Positions 1 through 7,096 are shown, counted from the first letter of the stretch. The stretch: 9,972 bases of DNA from Lactobacillus helveticus DSM 20075 = CGMCC 1.1877 (GCF_000160855.1 NZ_GG700753.1:218961-228932); one strand, 5' to 3'. The notes: a model not told the origin generated them from the sequence alone. Made by a program: numbers and translations.

Positions 1-47
1 CAGAAATTTAAACTATTTTAAAAATAAAGTTATTTTTTATGTTTTTT

Positions 48-84
48 AAAATAAAAAGAACAAGTACATTTCTGCACTTGTTCT
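48..84 (-). terminator. Minus-strand intrinsic terminator
   Basis: A perfect 9-bp inverted repeat (57-65 with 76-84, 10-nt loop) is followed, reading the minus strand, by a T-rich run (TTTTATTTT). The plus-strand flank has no T tract. It faces the same way as the peptidase gene upstream and could be its final terminator, about 160 nt past the stop codon. Stem and tail are read directly; activity is inferred. Confidence 0.6.
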
Positions 85-97
85 CGAAAAATAGCAA

Positions 98-148
98 AAT
101 TAAAAACCGCTTCAATAGCTTTTGGAAGAAGTTTAGCGGTTTTTAATT
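98..148. terminator. Bidirectional intrinsic terminator, 14-bp stem
   Basis: A perfect 14-bp inverted repeat (98-111 with 135-148) encloses a 23-nt loop. The outer half of each arm is A/T and the inner half GC-rich (ACCGCT / AGCGGT), so both strands read as a GC stem running into a T tract. It can serve the minus-strand peptidase transcript and any convergent plus-strand transcript entering from the left edge. Confidence 0.7.
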
Positions 149-188
149 AATCCTAAACAGTACCACCGTTTTTTAACGGTTTTGCACT

Positions 189-225
189 AAAGAGGTGCGG
201 CAGTCGTAATGCCGGCCTCTTTTTT
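189..225 (+). terminator. Plus-facing intrinsic terminator just past the peptidase stop
   Basis: An approximately 13-bp stem (189-202 with 210-222), with one bulged G at 197 and a G.T pair, closes a 7-nt loop and leads into a T run on the plus strand. On the minus strand only three T follow the stem, so the best direction is plus. No plus-strand gene is visible in the window, so it presumably insulates against a convergent transcript from the left. Weak use by the minus-strand gene cannot be excluded. Confidence 0.55.
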
Positions 226-243
226 CATTTTCATTATATCACA

Positions 244-1557
244 TTAGCCAATATTATCCCAAGGCTTCAAGTCTACTGCTGGACCTTCAGCAAGTTCAAC
301 TTGTTCCTTAGTCAAAAATTCTTTTCTAACGACAACATCGTAAACGTAGTCTTCAAACCATGGTTGGCTCATCTCATAAAAGCCCTTGTGACCAAACTTG
401 TCGCCCCAAGAATTTTCGACCTTCCACTTGCGGATATGGCCGTGATCTTCATCAACACCCACTAAAGTCATATCGTGAGTCGCAAAGCCTTCACCGGTAT
501 TCAAACGATCGGCCTTGCTCATCTTAGTGTCAACGCCAAACAATTCATCGGTCTTGTAAAGTTCGGTATCTAAGTAACCAGTCTTTCTTTCCATTTGCTT
601 CAAGACGTCGTTACCAAAGATTACGGCATCCCCCGCCTTAAGTTGTGCTACAGCAGCGTTAGCCAAGTATTCGATTGGCACATTCAAAAACTTAATTTGG
701 TCGCCGCCTTCAACGTTGTCGTAAAGTGGCATGTGGTAAAGCTTGTTAAATGCGTGGTTGGGGCAGTTGGACAAAACAACATAGTCATCAAACTTAAAGT
801 CCTTGAAGTACTTTTGTACGAAGGCTTGTGGAGTCAAATCCTTCTCCAAATGATACTTCTTGTCATCATCACGATATTCCAAGTCAAACTTCTTTGGTGG
901 TTCACCCAAAGCTACAGCAACCATGCGATAAACTTCACCCAAGCACTTTTTCTTGGCAGCTTCAAGTTCATCTTGTTTGCCTTCATTAACCAACTTACGT
1001 AAAAGCAAAGCATCTTTTCTTTCCTTACGTGCAAGTGAATCAATTAAAGCAGTCGTGTTGTTAGAGTTGAAACTTTCAGGCATTGCATATGATGGCACTA
1101 CACCATACTTCTTAACCAAGTTAATGGCCATGCTCCAAAGGCCGCCATCTTGACCAGCGAATTCAAGCCAAGATTGAACTTCACGATCGTTGATTGGCTT
1201 ATCAGCCAACTTGATCATTGCGTTATAAAAAGCGTTAGCTCTTTCAATCTTGTCCCAGAAGAAATTATAAGCTTGAGAGAATGTGAAGTCCTTCACCTTA
1301 TTCTTCTTACCAAAGTAGTGACGCAAAACGTTCAAAGTAGCGAATTCCCAGCAGCGGCCAGAGTGCTTTTGATCAGTAACACCGCCAACGTCTAATTCGG
1401 TAGAAAAGACGTGATTCAAACGTTCAGAAACGCGATCATTGAATGATGCTTCGTATAAGCCACTGCGACGTACAGCACGGGATGCAACTTTATTTTTTTC
1501 ATTAGAGTTAAAGTCCGCTGAAAAGCCAGCGAGTTCTTGTTCTGAGATAGCTGTCAT
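244..1557 (-). CDS. pepE: PepE/PepG-type cysteine peptidase (C1B, bleomycin hydrolase family)
   Basis: Cytoplasmic papain-fold peptidase of 437 residues. It belongs to the family in which lactobacilli carry PepC aminopeptidases and PepE/PepG enzymes that cut casein-derived oligopeptides. The full catalytic set is visible: oxyanion Gln63 and nucleophile Cys69 in QKHSGRCW, His361 in ATHDMTLVG, and Asn382 in KVENSWGDK. Length matches the 437-438 residues known for PepE/PepG, and the protein looks intact. The start is set at 1557 (MTAIS) because AAAGG lies 6 nt upstream; an in-frame ATG at 1623 would add 22 residues that fall in the upstream terminator hairpin. Residue 71, just after Cys-Trp, is Glu where many relatives have a hydrophobic residue. 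The gene is monocistronic: a terminator precedes it and hairpins follow. I cannot separate PepE from PepG by eye, so the symbol is provisional. Confidence 0.93.
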   Translation of the reverse strand: MTAISEQELAGFSADFNSNEKNKVASRAVRRSGLYEASFNDRVSERLNHVFSTELDVGGVTDQKHSGRCWEFATLNVLRHYFGKKNKVKDFTFSQAYNFFWDKIERANAFYNAMIKLADKPINDREVQSWLEFAGQDGGLWSMAINLVKKYGVVPSYAMPESFNSNNTTALIDSLARKERKDALLLRKLVNEGKQDELEAAKKKCLGEVYRMVAVALGEPPKKFDLEYRDDDKKYHLEKDLTPQAFVQKYFKDFKFDDYVVLSNCPNHAFNKLYHMPLYDNVEGGDQIKFLNVPIEYLANAAVAQLKAGDAVIFGNDVLKQMERKTGYLDTELYKTDELFGVDTKMSKADRLNTGEGFATHDMTLVGVDEDHGHIRKWKVENSWGDKFGHKGFYEMSQPWFEDYVYDVVVRKEFLTKEQVELAEGPAVDLKPWDNIG

Positions 1558-1563
1558 AGTATA

Positions 1564-1568
1564 CCTTT
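1564..1568 (-). promoter_or_regulatory. Ribosome binding site fixing the peptidase start
   Basis: AAAGG on the minus strand ends 6 nt before the ATG at 1555-1557. It supports that start over the longer in-frame ATG at 1623, which would begin inside a terminator stem. Confidence 0.7.
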
Positions 1569-1595
1569 TTCCATATTTTAATCTTTTATTAATTA

Positions 1596-1623
1596 ATAAT
1601 ACCTGACTAAAGAAAAATAGCAA
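1596..1623 (-). promoter_or_regulatory. Candidate promoter of the peptidase gene
   Basis: Reading the minus strand, TTGCTA (1618-1623) and TATTAT (1596-1601) are separated by 16 nt, with 4 of 6 and 5 of 6 matches to the sigma-70 consensus. The -35 box lies within the arm of the preceding terminator hairpin. Transcription would start near 1589, giving a leader of roughly 30 nt. The assignment rests on motif and position only. Confidence 0.45.
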
Positions 1624-1642
1624 GCATATTTGCTCACTATTT
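1611..1642 (-). terminator. Terminator of the decayed adhesin unit
   Basis: A 12-bp stem (1631-1642 with 1615-1626, two G.U pairs as RNA, 4-nt loop) is followed on the minus strand by TTTTTC. It lies 12 nt after the final stop of the adhesin pseudogene and before the peptidase gene, so the two are separate transcription units. Confidence 0.75.
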
Positions 1643-1654
1643 CATTTAGATAAT

Positions 1655-4600
1655 TTAATTGTTACCTTCAGTAGAGTCTTTCTTGCTCAAACCGATAGTA
1701 AAAATTTGAATCATCACTTTATTGTTGCTGAAGCGTTGAGTGACACCAGGGATGTCGAAGTTGTTGAAGACAACCTTGTAGCCAGCCTTCTTAATCACTT
1801 TAAGCGGAATTTCACTGCTGTAAAGATCATTAATGCTTTCACCTGGCATCCCTCTCAAAACGCCTGAAGAAGTCAATTGCTTACCATTTTAATCAAGATC
1901 AATAAAGTTGATTACTGCTTCTTGAGTTTCAGCTTCAGGATTTTCTGAAGTTTCAGCCATCTTAGGTTCTGGAATAACTGGCTTTTCAACAGGTTGAGGT
2001 GTTGGTTCAGTTGCTGGAGCAGCAGGTTCTTGTTTTTCTTCAGCAATCTTTGCAGGAGCCTCTTCTGCTGGCTTTTCAAGAGCCTTAGCTGCTTCAGTAT
2101 CAGTTGCCTTATTCTTGCCAACCTTAATTACCAAAACGTCGTCCTTCTTGATCGGCTTATAGGTTACCTTGGTATCCTTGCCTGGATCTTCTGGCGTAAT
2201 AGTTACAGTTGTAGCCCTTAACCTTAGGCAAAAGAATTCCGCTTTCTACTTGGGTAGCATCGGTTGCACTGGTCTTGTAAATTGGTTGCTTAACATCCTT
2301 AAGTTCCTTGTTATCAGGATCTACCGGAATAATGCAGCCGTTTGGTGCATAGTTAACGGTCTTTTCGATTGAATCAACACTCTTAATGCCATTAATCATC
2401 TTCTTGTCGGCATGGTATCCAGGCACGACAGGAACAACCACATCGCTAAATGATTTCTTGATCTGATTGCCAAGGAGTGGTGTACTTGCCATCTTCGATG
2501 ATCTTGCCGGTGATTAGACTAGCGGTAACGGTACTCTTAAAGTCAATGGTTTGAACATTGTCCTTAGGTGTTAATTCACCTGCACCATCATATTTAACGA
2601 CAAAATTGATTTGACGAGAATATGCACTTGGATCAACCAATTCATTAGGATGATCCGCATCAACGCGAATAATTGGCATTTTCATTGTAATGATGAAAAC
2701 TGGAACAGTGGCGGCAGTATTGCCATCTTTTTGATAATAATCAGCTGATGGATCGTTAATGTAGAAATGGTTCTGCGAACCTTACATTCTGAACATACTA
2801 CCAGCTTGATTTGCATTCTTACGTTGCAAGTTGATGTATTCAGGGTTACTCGATAGTGTCGTTACCACCAGTACCCCACATAGTGATCATACCTGCACGT
2901 GGAGCATTAGTTACCCAACTCTTTTGCCAAGTTGCTACGTCCTTAGCACTATCTTGTAAGTCTAAAGTACCGCCATTAACTTCGACTCTAAAGGTCTTAC
3001 CATTATTGGCCATACCACCACCAAAACTGATCATTGGTGCATAAGCTTCAAAACTTATACGCTTAATGGTTAAGTTAGCGCCCTTGCCAATACGAGTTTC
3101 GGCATTGTTATCACCATCTGCGTAACCAAGCATGATAGGACCCCAGTGATCGCCGGCGTGACCTAAGTGAGTATCATGCTTACTATTAATGGTTACATTT
3201 GCGCCATCTTGTACGTCAAGGTGTCCGGCTTCAATTGCAGTTGAACCACCAGTACCAGTATTAATGGTTAAGCTACCATTCCGGACTACACCACCAGTAG
3301 CTTCATCAATAGACTTACCTTGAGCACCAGCACCTTGGTAGCGAATGCCCAACATATCATGGTTCCTGTTAGGATCGTAAGTATTATCTAATTGTTTACC
3401 ATAGTGCCCATCTGTGTTAACAGTTAAATTAGCACCTTCATCAATGACAATATTACCATGAGATTTATAAGCACCGATTAAGATGGCAGCATTACCATCA
3501 CCACCAGCAGTAGTTTTAGCATCTGGCAAAGCATTAACGATTGTGTTACCATCTAAAACTTCGACACTATTAGCATAAATTGCGGCACCACCGTTTTCAG
3601 GACTTGAGTTGAGGACGTTAGCACCTGAAAATTGAACATTAGCAGCATCATAATTAAAGACTCGTTTAGTATCAGTCGTAGTAGTAACATTATGATATTC
3701 AACGTAATCTTGTCCAGCATTTGTAACACCTACAAGTGCAAAGTAAAGTGGACCATAAACATTTTCAGTTTGAAGCGTAAGATCACTTAATTTGATGTGC
3801 CAACCTTGACCATTGCTTTGGTTATCATCGGTAAAGGCAATGTAACGATCACCAAATTTTAATTCAGTAATGGTGCCGTCTGCCTTCTTACTACCTATTG
3901 TAACTGTACGAGCTATGCCTTTATTGTTAAGTCTCTCCCAGTTACCACCCTGTAAATTAAGAAGACCATGCTTTAAATTAGCATTACTAAAGTCAATATC
4001 GTTATCTAAGACAATGGTACTTGCATTAGCATTACGCAACGCACTTAAGAATGAACTGTAGTCATGAGCGTGTTCAGTTTGACCATTAGAAATATCAGCT
4101 TGCTCACTAATCATAGTAGCAAGTTTGGCTTGATCTGCGGCAGACAAAGTCTTTTGATCAGCAAGGAGCTTATCTGCAACAGCTTTACGTTCAGCCTCAC
4201 TCATGTTAGGAAGTTTAGTCTCTAACTCCTTAGTTTCCTTAGTAAAATCAGCTAAAGAAAGAGTCTTCGGAGTATCTGGCAACTTAACCGTCTTAGTCTC
4301 TTTTGTCTTGCCTGTTTGATCAGTCTTAGTATTATTCTTCTTGTTTTGAATTGATTCAGACTGAGCCTGATTTTGAGACGTTACAGGCTTTTGCGTAGCT
4401 TTCTTTTCTTCTTGCTTAGGAGCAGCTACCTGCTCTGACGTTTTATTTACAGAATTAGCATTTTGATCGACTGATTTATTTGCTTCAACATTATTCTCAT
4501 TCCCTGTCGAGCTTGTTTCTTCAGTCTTTTTAATTGGTTTAATAGTTGCAGCTACTTTCTTGACGTCAGGATTTTCTTCCAAACTTTCTACACTGCCGTC

Positions 4601-4840
4601 ATTCTTGGTAACTTCCGTAGTATCCTTAGTACCACTTTCTGATTGTGCAACTTTGGCATCATCTGGTTTAACCGCAGGATTATTATCCGCAGCTTGAACC
4701 TGTTGATCACCTATAGAGTTCATAAAGAAGAACCCGATTAAAACAGAAGCAGCCCCTACCGAAAATTTACGAATAGAGAACTGCTCTTTCTTCGGCTCAA
4801 TTTTACGAAGACGTTAATTAAAATTATTCTTTGATAACAT
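1655..4840 (-). pseudogene. Decayed FSIRK-type surface adhesin with beta-helix and Mub-like domains
   Basis: About 1060 codons can be read once six lesions are bridged. The original ATG (4838-4840), with GGGGAG 7 nt upstream, encodes MLSKNNFN and then TAA at 4814-4816. In the same frame follow RLRKIEPKKEQ and FSIRKFSVGAASVLIG, an export signal of the YSIRK type. Next come a Lys/Glu/Asn/Gln-rich linker, a long domain rich in beta-helix-like Asn/Gly/Asp turns (about 4072-2850, resembling pectate-lyase-like adhesive domains), a Mub B2-like domain (about 2680-2290), a Pro/Glu/Ala-rich spacer (about 2095-1925) and a final MucBP-like domain. Further lesions are a +1 shift near 2850, TAA at 2782-2784, +1 at 2454-2456, +1 at 2209-2210 and TAA at 1889-1891. 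Each break is placed where the family-like reading jumps frame. No LPxTG motif is found at the C-terminus. Pseudogene status is firm; domain names are by eye. Confidence 0.9.
2846..4723 (-). other. Longest surviving open segment of the adhesin pseudogene
   Basis: An uninterrupted 625-codon stretch starts at an internal ATG that is residue 40 of the original protein, just after the hydrophobic part of the signal peptide (VQAA, a plausible signal peptidase site, follows). It covers the charged linker (about residues 11-145), a helical Ala/Lys/Glu segment (about 155-215) and the beta-helix-like domain (from about residue 218). If translation restarted here the product would lack most of the export signal and all C-terminal domains. 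I treat it as part of the pseudogene, though automated annotation may call it a gene. Confidence 0.6.
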
Positions 4841-4847
4841 ACTTAAA

Positions 4848-4853
4848 CTCCCC
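4848..4853 (-). promoter_or_regulatory. Ribosome binding site of the adhesin pseudogene
   Basis: GGGGAG on the minus strand lies 7 nt before the ATG at 4838-4840. It identifies the original start, upstream of the nonsense codon, and shows that the translation signal is still intact. Confidence 0.6.
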
Positions 4854-4911
4854 GTCAAACTAATACGAGATGAATAATTCGATATTCAAATCCTTATACT
4901 TTACATCCCAC

Positions 4912-4938
4912 ATTTTAGTTATTTTTATTTATTTACAA
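4912..4938 (-). promoter_or_regulatory. Weak candidate promoter of the adhesin pseudogene
   Basis: TTGTAA (4933-4938) and TAAAAT (4912-4917) on the minus strand are 15 nt apart, shorter than ideal. A TTGAAT...TATTAG pair nearer the start is an alternative. The region is AT-rich, so chance matches are likely. Confidence 0.22.
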
Positions 4939-5178
4939 GACGTCTGCCGTTGCTCTATCTACAGTTAAGTACCTTAGATAATAGAAATATAAGGCTTTGT
5001 GTACAAAAATTGAGGATAATTTCAATAGCATTCTATGTTATTTTATTAGTTTAAAAATTTATTACCAAATTATATTTTTAAGCATATATTATCAGTGATC
5101 TCCCTAGTCCAAGTATGGATATATTCAAAGCCTGAGTGATTTTAACAAATTGATTTATCCTTCACCTTTGCCAAGATT

Positions 5179-5199
5179 AAAAAAATGGCGTTATTTTTG
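5179..5199 (-). terminator. Weak possible ldh terminator
   Basis: A 6-bp A/T-only inverted repeat (5181-5186 with 5193-5198, 6-nt loop) is followed on the minus strand by a T run, about 55 nt past the ldh stop. The stem has no GC pair, so it may not terminate well. No stronger hairpin is visible in the gap. Confidence 0.25.
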
Positions 5200-5252
5200 T
5201 TTCATTCCCCCTGAAAATTATTTCTTTTTTCAAAATTTTTTAAATATTTAGA

Positions 5253-6179
5253 TTAAAGTTCAATTCCGCCTAAAACTTCTTGCATCTTGTCAGCTGAATT
5301 GATCATCTTAGCCTTTTCAGCATCTGAAAGCTTGGTTTCGATTACTTGTTCAATACCTTCACCGTTGATAACAGTTGGAGTACCTAAGTACAAGTCGTGC
5401 TTAATACCGTATTCGCCGTTGATTGGAGCTGATAATGGCAAGCAGATTGAACGATTGTCCAAAACTGCGCTAACGATTTGGGTAAGCATCATGGCAACGC
5501 CGTAGAATGTAGCACCCTTTTTAGCAATGATCTTTCCACCCTTCTTGCGGACGTCAGTTTCAATTTCACTTAAAACATCGTCGTTGATCTCTGCGTAGTC
5601 ACGAAGTGGCTTGCCATCAACAGTTGATTCATCGAAGTTTTCAAATGAAGTATCACCGTGTTCACCAAGAACCATTGAGTTAACCTTAGCAACTGGAACG
5701 TTAAGCTTCTTAGCAAGTTCAACGCGAAGACGCATTGAGTCAAGTGAAGTACCAGTACCGATTACGCGGTTCTTTGGGAAACCTGACAATTTTTGAGTTA
5801 AGGTAGTCAAGATGTCAACTGGGTTTGAGGATACTACGAAGACACCCTTGAAGCCTGATTCAACAACTGGTTGAACGATACTCTTCAAAATCTTGACGTT
5901 CTTAGCAACCAAGTCAAGTCTAGTTTCGCCAGGCTTTCTAGGAACACCTGCAGTAATTACACAAACGTCGGCATCCTTGGCATCGCTGTAGTCAGCTGGA
6001 TGAATGTCGGTTTGACCCATGAATGGAGTGATATCTTCCAAGTCCATTGCGTCACCAACAGGACGATCCTTAGCTACCTCGAAGATAGCTAATTCATCAA
6101 CCTTAGCATTTTGCAATAAGTCATTTGCAAAATTTGAACCAACAGCACCATCACCAACAAGAAATACTTTTCTACTCAT
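5253..6179 (-). CDS. ldh: L-lactate dehydrogenase family protein with Arg at the specificity position
   Basis: Cytoplasmic NAD-dependent 2-hydroxyacid dehydrogenase of the LDH/MDH fold, 308 residues, intact; expected reaction pyruvate + NADH to L-lactate + NAD+. Visible features are the Rossmann GDGAVG (9-14), Glu34 at the end of the second strand where Asp is usual, the mobile loop PRKPGETRLDL (80-90) with catalytic Arg87, Asp147 and substrate-binding Arg150 in TSLDSMRLR, and catalytic His174 in GEHGD. It is shorter than the roughly 323-residue main lactobacillar L-LDH and looks like the second LDH type. Residue 81 is Arg where classical LDHs have Gln102, an exchange known to favour oxaloacetate. 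The FBP-site His188 equivalent is Asn167. The RBS GAAAGGA lies 13 nt before the ATG, rather far. The gene has its own promoter and lies between two decayed adhesins. Malate or another 2-hydroxyacid activity is possible. Confidence 0.92.
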   Translation of the reverse strand: MSRKVFLVGDGAVGSNFANDLLQNAKVDELAIFEVAKDRPVGDAMDLEDITPFMGQTDIHPADYSDAKDADVCVITAGVPRKPGETRLDLVAKNVKILKSIVQPVVESGFKGVFVVSSNPVDILTTLTQKLSGFPKNRVIGTGTSLDSMRLRVELAKKLNVPVAKVNSMVLGEHGDTSFENFDESTVDGKPLRDYAEINDDVLSEIETDVRKKGGKIIAKKGATFYGVAMMLTQIVSAVLDNRSICLPLSAPINGEYGIKHDLYLGTPTVINGEGIEQVIETKLSDAEKAKMINSADKMQEVLGGIEL

Positions 6180-6228
6180 AAGTTATATTTAGTCCTTTCA
6201 AAAATATATATTTTTAATCTACAAATCC

Positions 6229-6257
6229 ATTATACACTAAGCGCTTACATTAGAAGC
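6229..6257 (-). promoter_or_regulatory. ldh promoter
   Basis: A perfect TATAAT (6229-6234, minus strand) lies 49 nt before the ldh start codon. The -35 region 17 nt upstream reads GCTTCT, a poor match, which suggests help from an activator or a promoter driven mainly by its -10. Transcription would start near 6222, leaving a leader of about 42 nt. Confidence 0.65.
6236..6250 (-). promoter_or_regulatory. cre-like operator (CcpA site) in the ldh promoter
   Basis: ATGTAAGCGCTTAGT on the minus strand matches 13 of 15 positions of the Gram-positive cre consensus WTGNAARCGNWWWCA; only the final CA differs. Its core TAAGCGCTTA is a perfect palindrome. It lies between the -35 and -10 regions, so bound CcpA would more likely hinder than help RNA polymerase. 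Motif match only. Confidence 0.45.
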
Positions 6258-6286
6258 ACTTTATCTGTAATTATTATTGCTAACAA

Positions 6287-6332
6287 AAAACAGTAAGTCA
6301 ATTACTTTAACCGTAATCATACTTACTGTTTT
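6287..6332. terminator. Terminator of the Mub-like adhesin gene
   Basis: A perfect 12-bp inverted repeat (6287-6298 with 6321-6332) encloses a second 5-bp stem (6301-6305 with 6313-6317). On the minus strand it ends in TTTTTTG, 9 nt after the adhesin stop codon. The plus strand also has a T-rich flank. It separates the adhesin transcript from the ldh promoter. Confidence 0.8.
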
Positions 6333-6343
6333 GCTTATTTTTA

Positions 6344-6451
6344 ATTATTACGACGCTTCTTCACACCTGCTAAACCAATCATGCTAATAGCAATTGCGCT
6401 AGCACCTAAAATAGCTGCTAAATCGTTTTGCTTTTCACCGGTTTGTGGAAG
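6344..6451 (-). other. LPQTG sortase sorting signal
   Basis: The last 36 residues of the Mub-like protein are LPQTG (6437-6451), a hydrophobic Ala/Ile/Leu-rich membrane segment and a KKRRNN tail, the standard sortase A substrate layout. The preceding 60 residues (NAKGQVLDAKGQVIGYVYKN and flanks) are free of the low-complexity bias of the linker. Confidence 0.93.
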
Positions 6452-7096
6452 TGAGTAGTAGTGAACTTGACCATTTTTATAAACATAGCCAATCACTTGA
6501 CCCTTAGCATCCAAAACTTGGCCTTTGGCATTGATCGATTGTCCATCTGGTAAAGCTTCACCGTTAGGAGCGATGTTAGAAGATGAACCGGCAGTAGATG
6601 ATTGACCATGAGGGCCGATGTTTGATGCGTAGCAGGAAGCGGCAGCAGTTGAACGTGCAGCTGCAGCAGGAGCAGCACTAGCACTGGCACCGCTGGCACT
6701 GGCTGCGGCACGACGACTAGATCTGCTCTTTCCAGATTTATGATGACGTGGTGCTTCTACGTCACCTGAGTCATCATCGTAATCTTCATCATCTAGATCA
6801 CTGTCATCTGAACTAGTGTCAGATTGACTAGCAGCTATAGCAGTCTTGGTATCTGTACCAGTTGCGGCTGTTGTTGAGCTAGTTGTTGATGAAGTTGAAC
6901 CAGTAGTAGATTGAGGACCTGAAGCAGATCCACCAGCTACGGTACCAGTAGTGCCGCCGCTGATATTGCCTTGGTCTGAGTTGCCAGAGCCTTGACTGCC
7001 GGTGCCACCTTCATTGTGGTTACCGCCTTGTTGGCCGGTACCTGGCTTACCGCCTTCGTGTTTATCACTACCAGTTGGTTTGCCACTATCTGGTTT
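6452..7096 (-). repeat. Low-complexity wall-spanning linker with charge-segregated block
   Basis: About 215 codons of the Mub-like protein. In order they hold a Gly/Lys/Gln/Asn/Ser-rich stretch (about 7096-6910), a Ser/Thr stretch (about 6910-6815), an acidic cluster of Asp/Glu (6808-6755), a basic cluster of His/Lys/Arg (6745-6710), an Ala/Ser block (about 6710-6635) and a less biased segment before LPQTG. The Ala/Ser DNA is a GC-rich run of degenerate GCA/GCT/AGT codons. The region presumably spans the peptidoglycan. Confidence 0.7.

Larger units (their letters stand above)
1..243. other. Gene-free left end carrying a run of hairpins
   Basis: No supported coding sequence lies here. Besides the three terminator-like hairpins listed separately, a small 6-bp hairpin (ACCGTT at 165-170, AACGGT at 175-180, TTTT loop) has only a short T tail. 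The segment is very AT-rich outside the stems. The layout is that of an intergenic spacer downstream of a minus-strand gene and probably between convergent transcripts; what lies beyond position 1 is unknown. Confidence 0.6.
4841..5252. other. AT-rich intergenic spacer between ldh and the adhesin pseudogene
   Basis: About 410 bp without a supported gene on either strand. It should hold the 3' end of the ldh transcript and the promoter region of the adhesin. Only weak signals are visible: an A/T-only hairpin near 5181-5198, poor -35/-10 pairs, and short imperfect inverted repeats. No tRNA, insertion-sequence end or long repeat is seen. Confidence 0.55.

Noticed and set aside
155..180. A GGTGGTAC run on the minus strand resembling the core of a T-box riboswitch, close to downstream terminator hairpins.
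   Set aside because: It lies only about 70 nt past the peptidase stop, leaving no room for stem I and a specifier loop. The 3' partner needed for the antiterminator is absent, and no regulated gene is visible downstream.
1558..1623. Longer start for the peptidase at ATG 1623.
   Set aside because: It would begin inside the terminator hairpin of the upstream unit, adds 22 residues with no family likeness, and lacks a well-placed RBS; MTAIS at 1557 has one.
1889..2134. Short Ala/Glu/Pro-rich open frame as an independent small gene.
   Set aside because: It starts at a TTG and continues in frame the reading expected after the +1 shift near 2209; it is the spacer of the adhesin pseudogene.
2454..2456. 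Programmed ribosomal frameshifting as the reason for the frame jumps in the adhesins.
   Set aside because: Several jumps in one gene together with in-frame nonsense codons, and no slippery heptamer with a downstream structure seen, favour mutation over recoding.
2846..4723. Active pectate lyase enzyme.
   Set aside because: The beta-helix-like composition fits adhesive domains of lactobacillar surface proteins; no lyase catalytic motif is recognised and the gene is broken.
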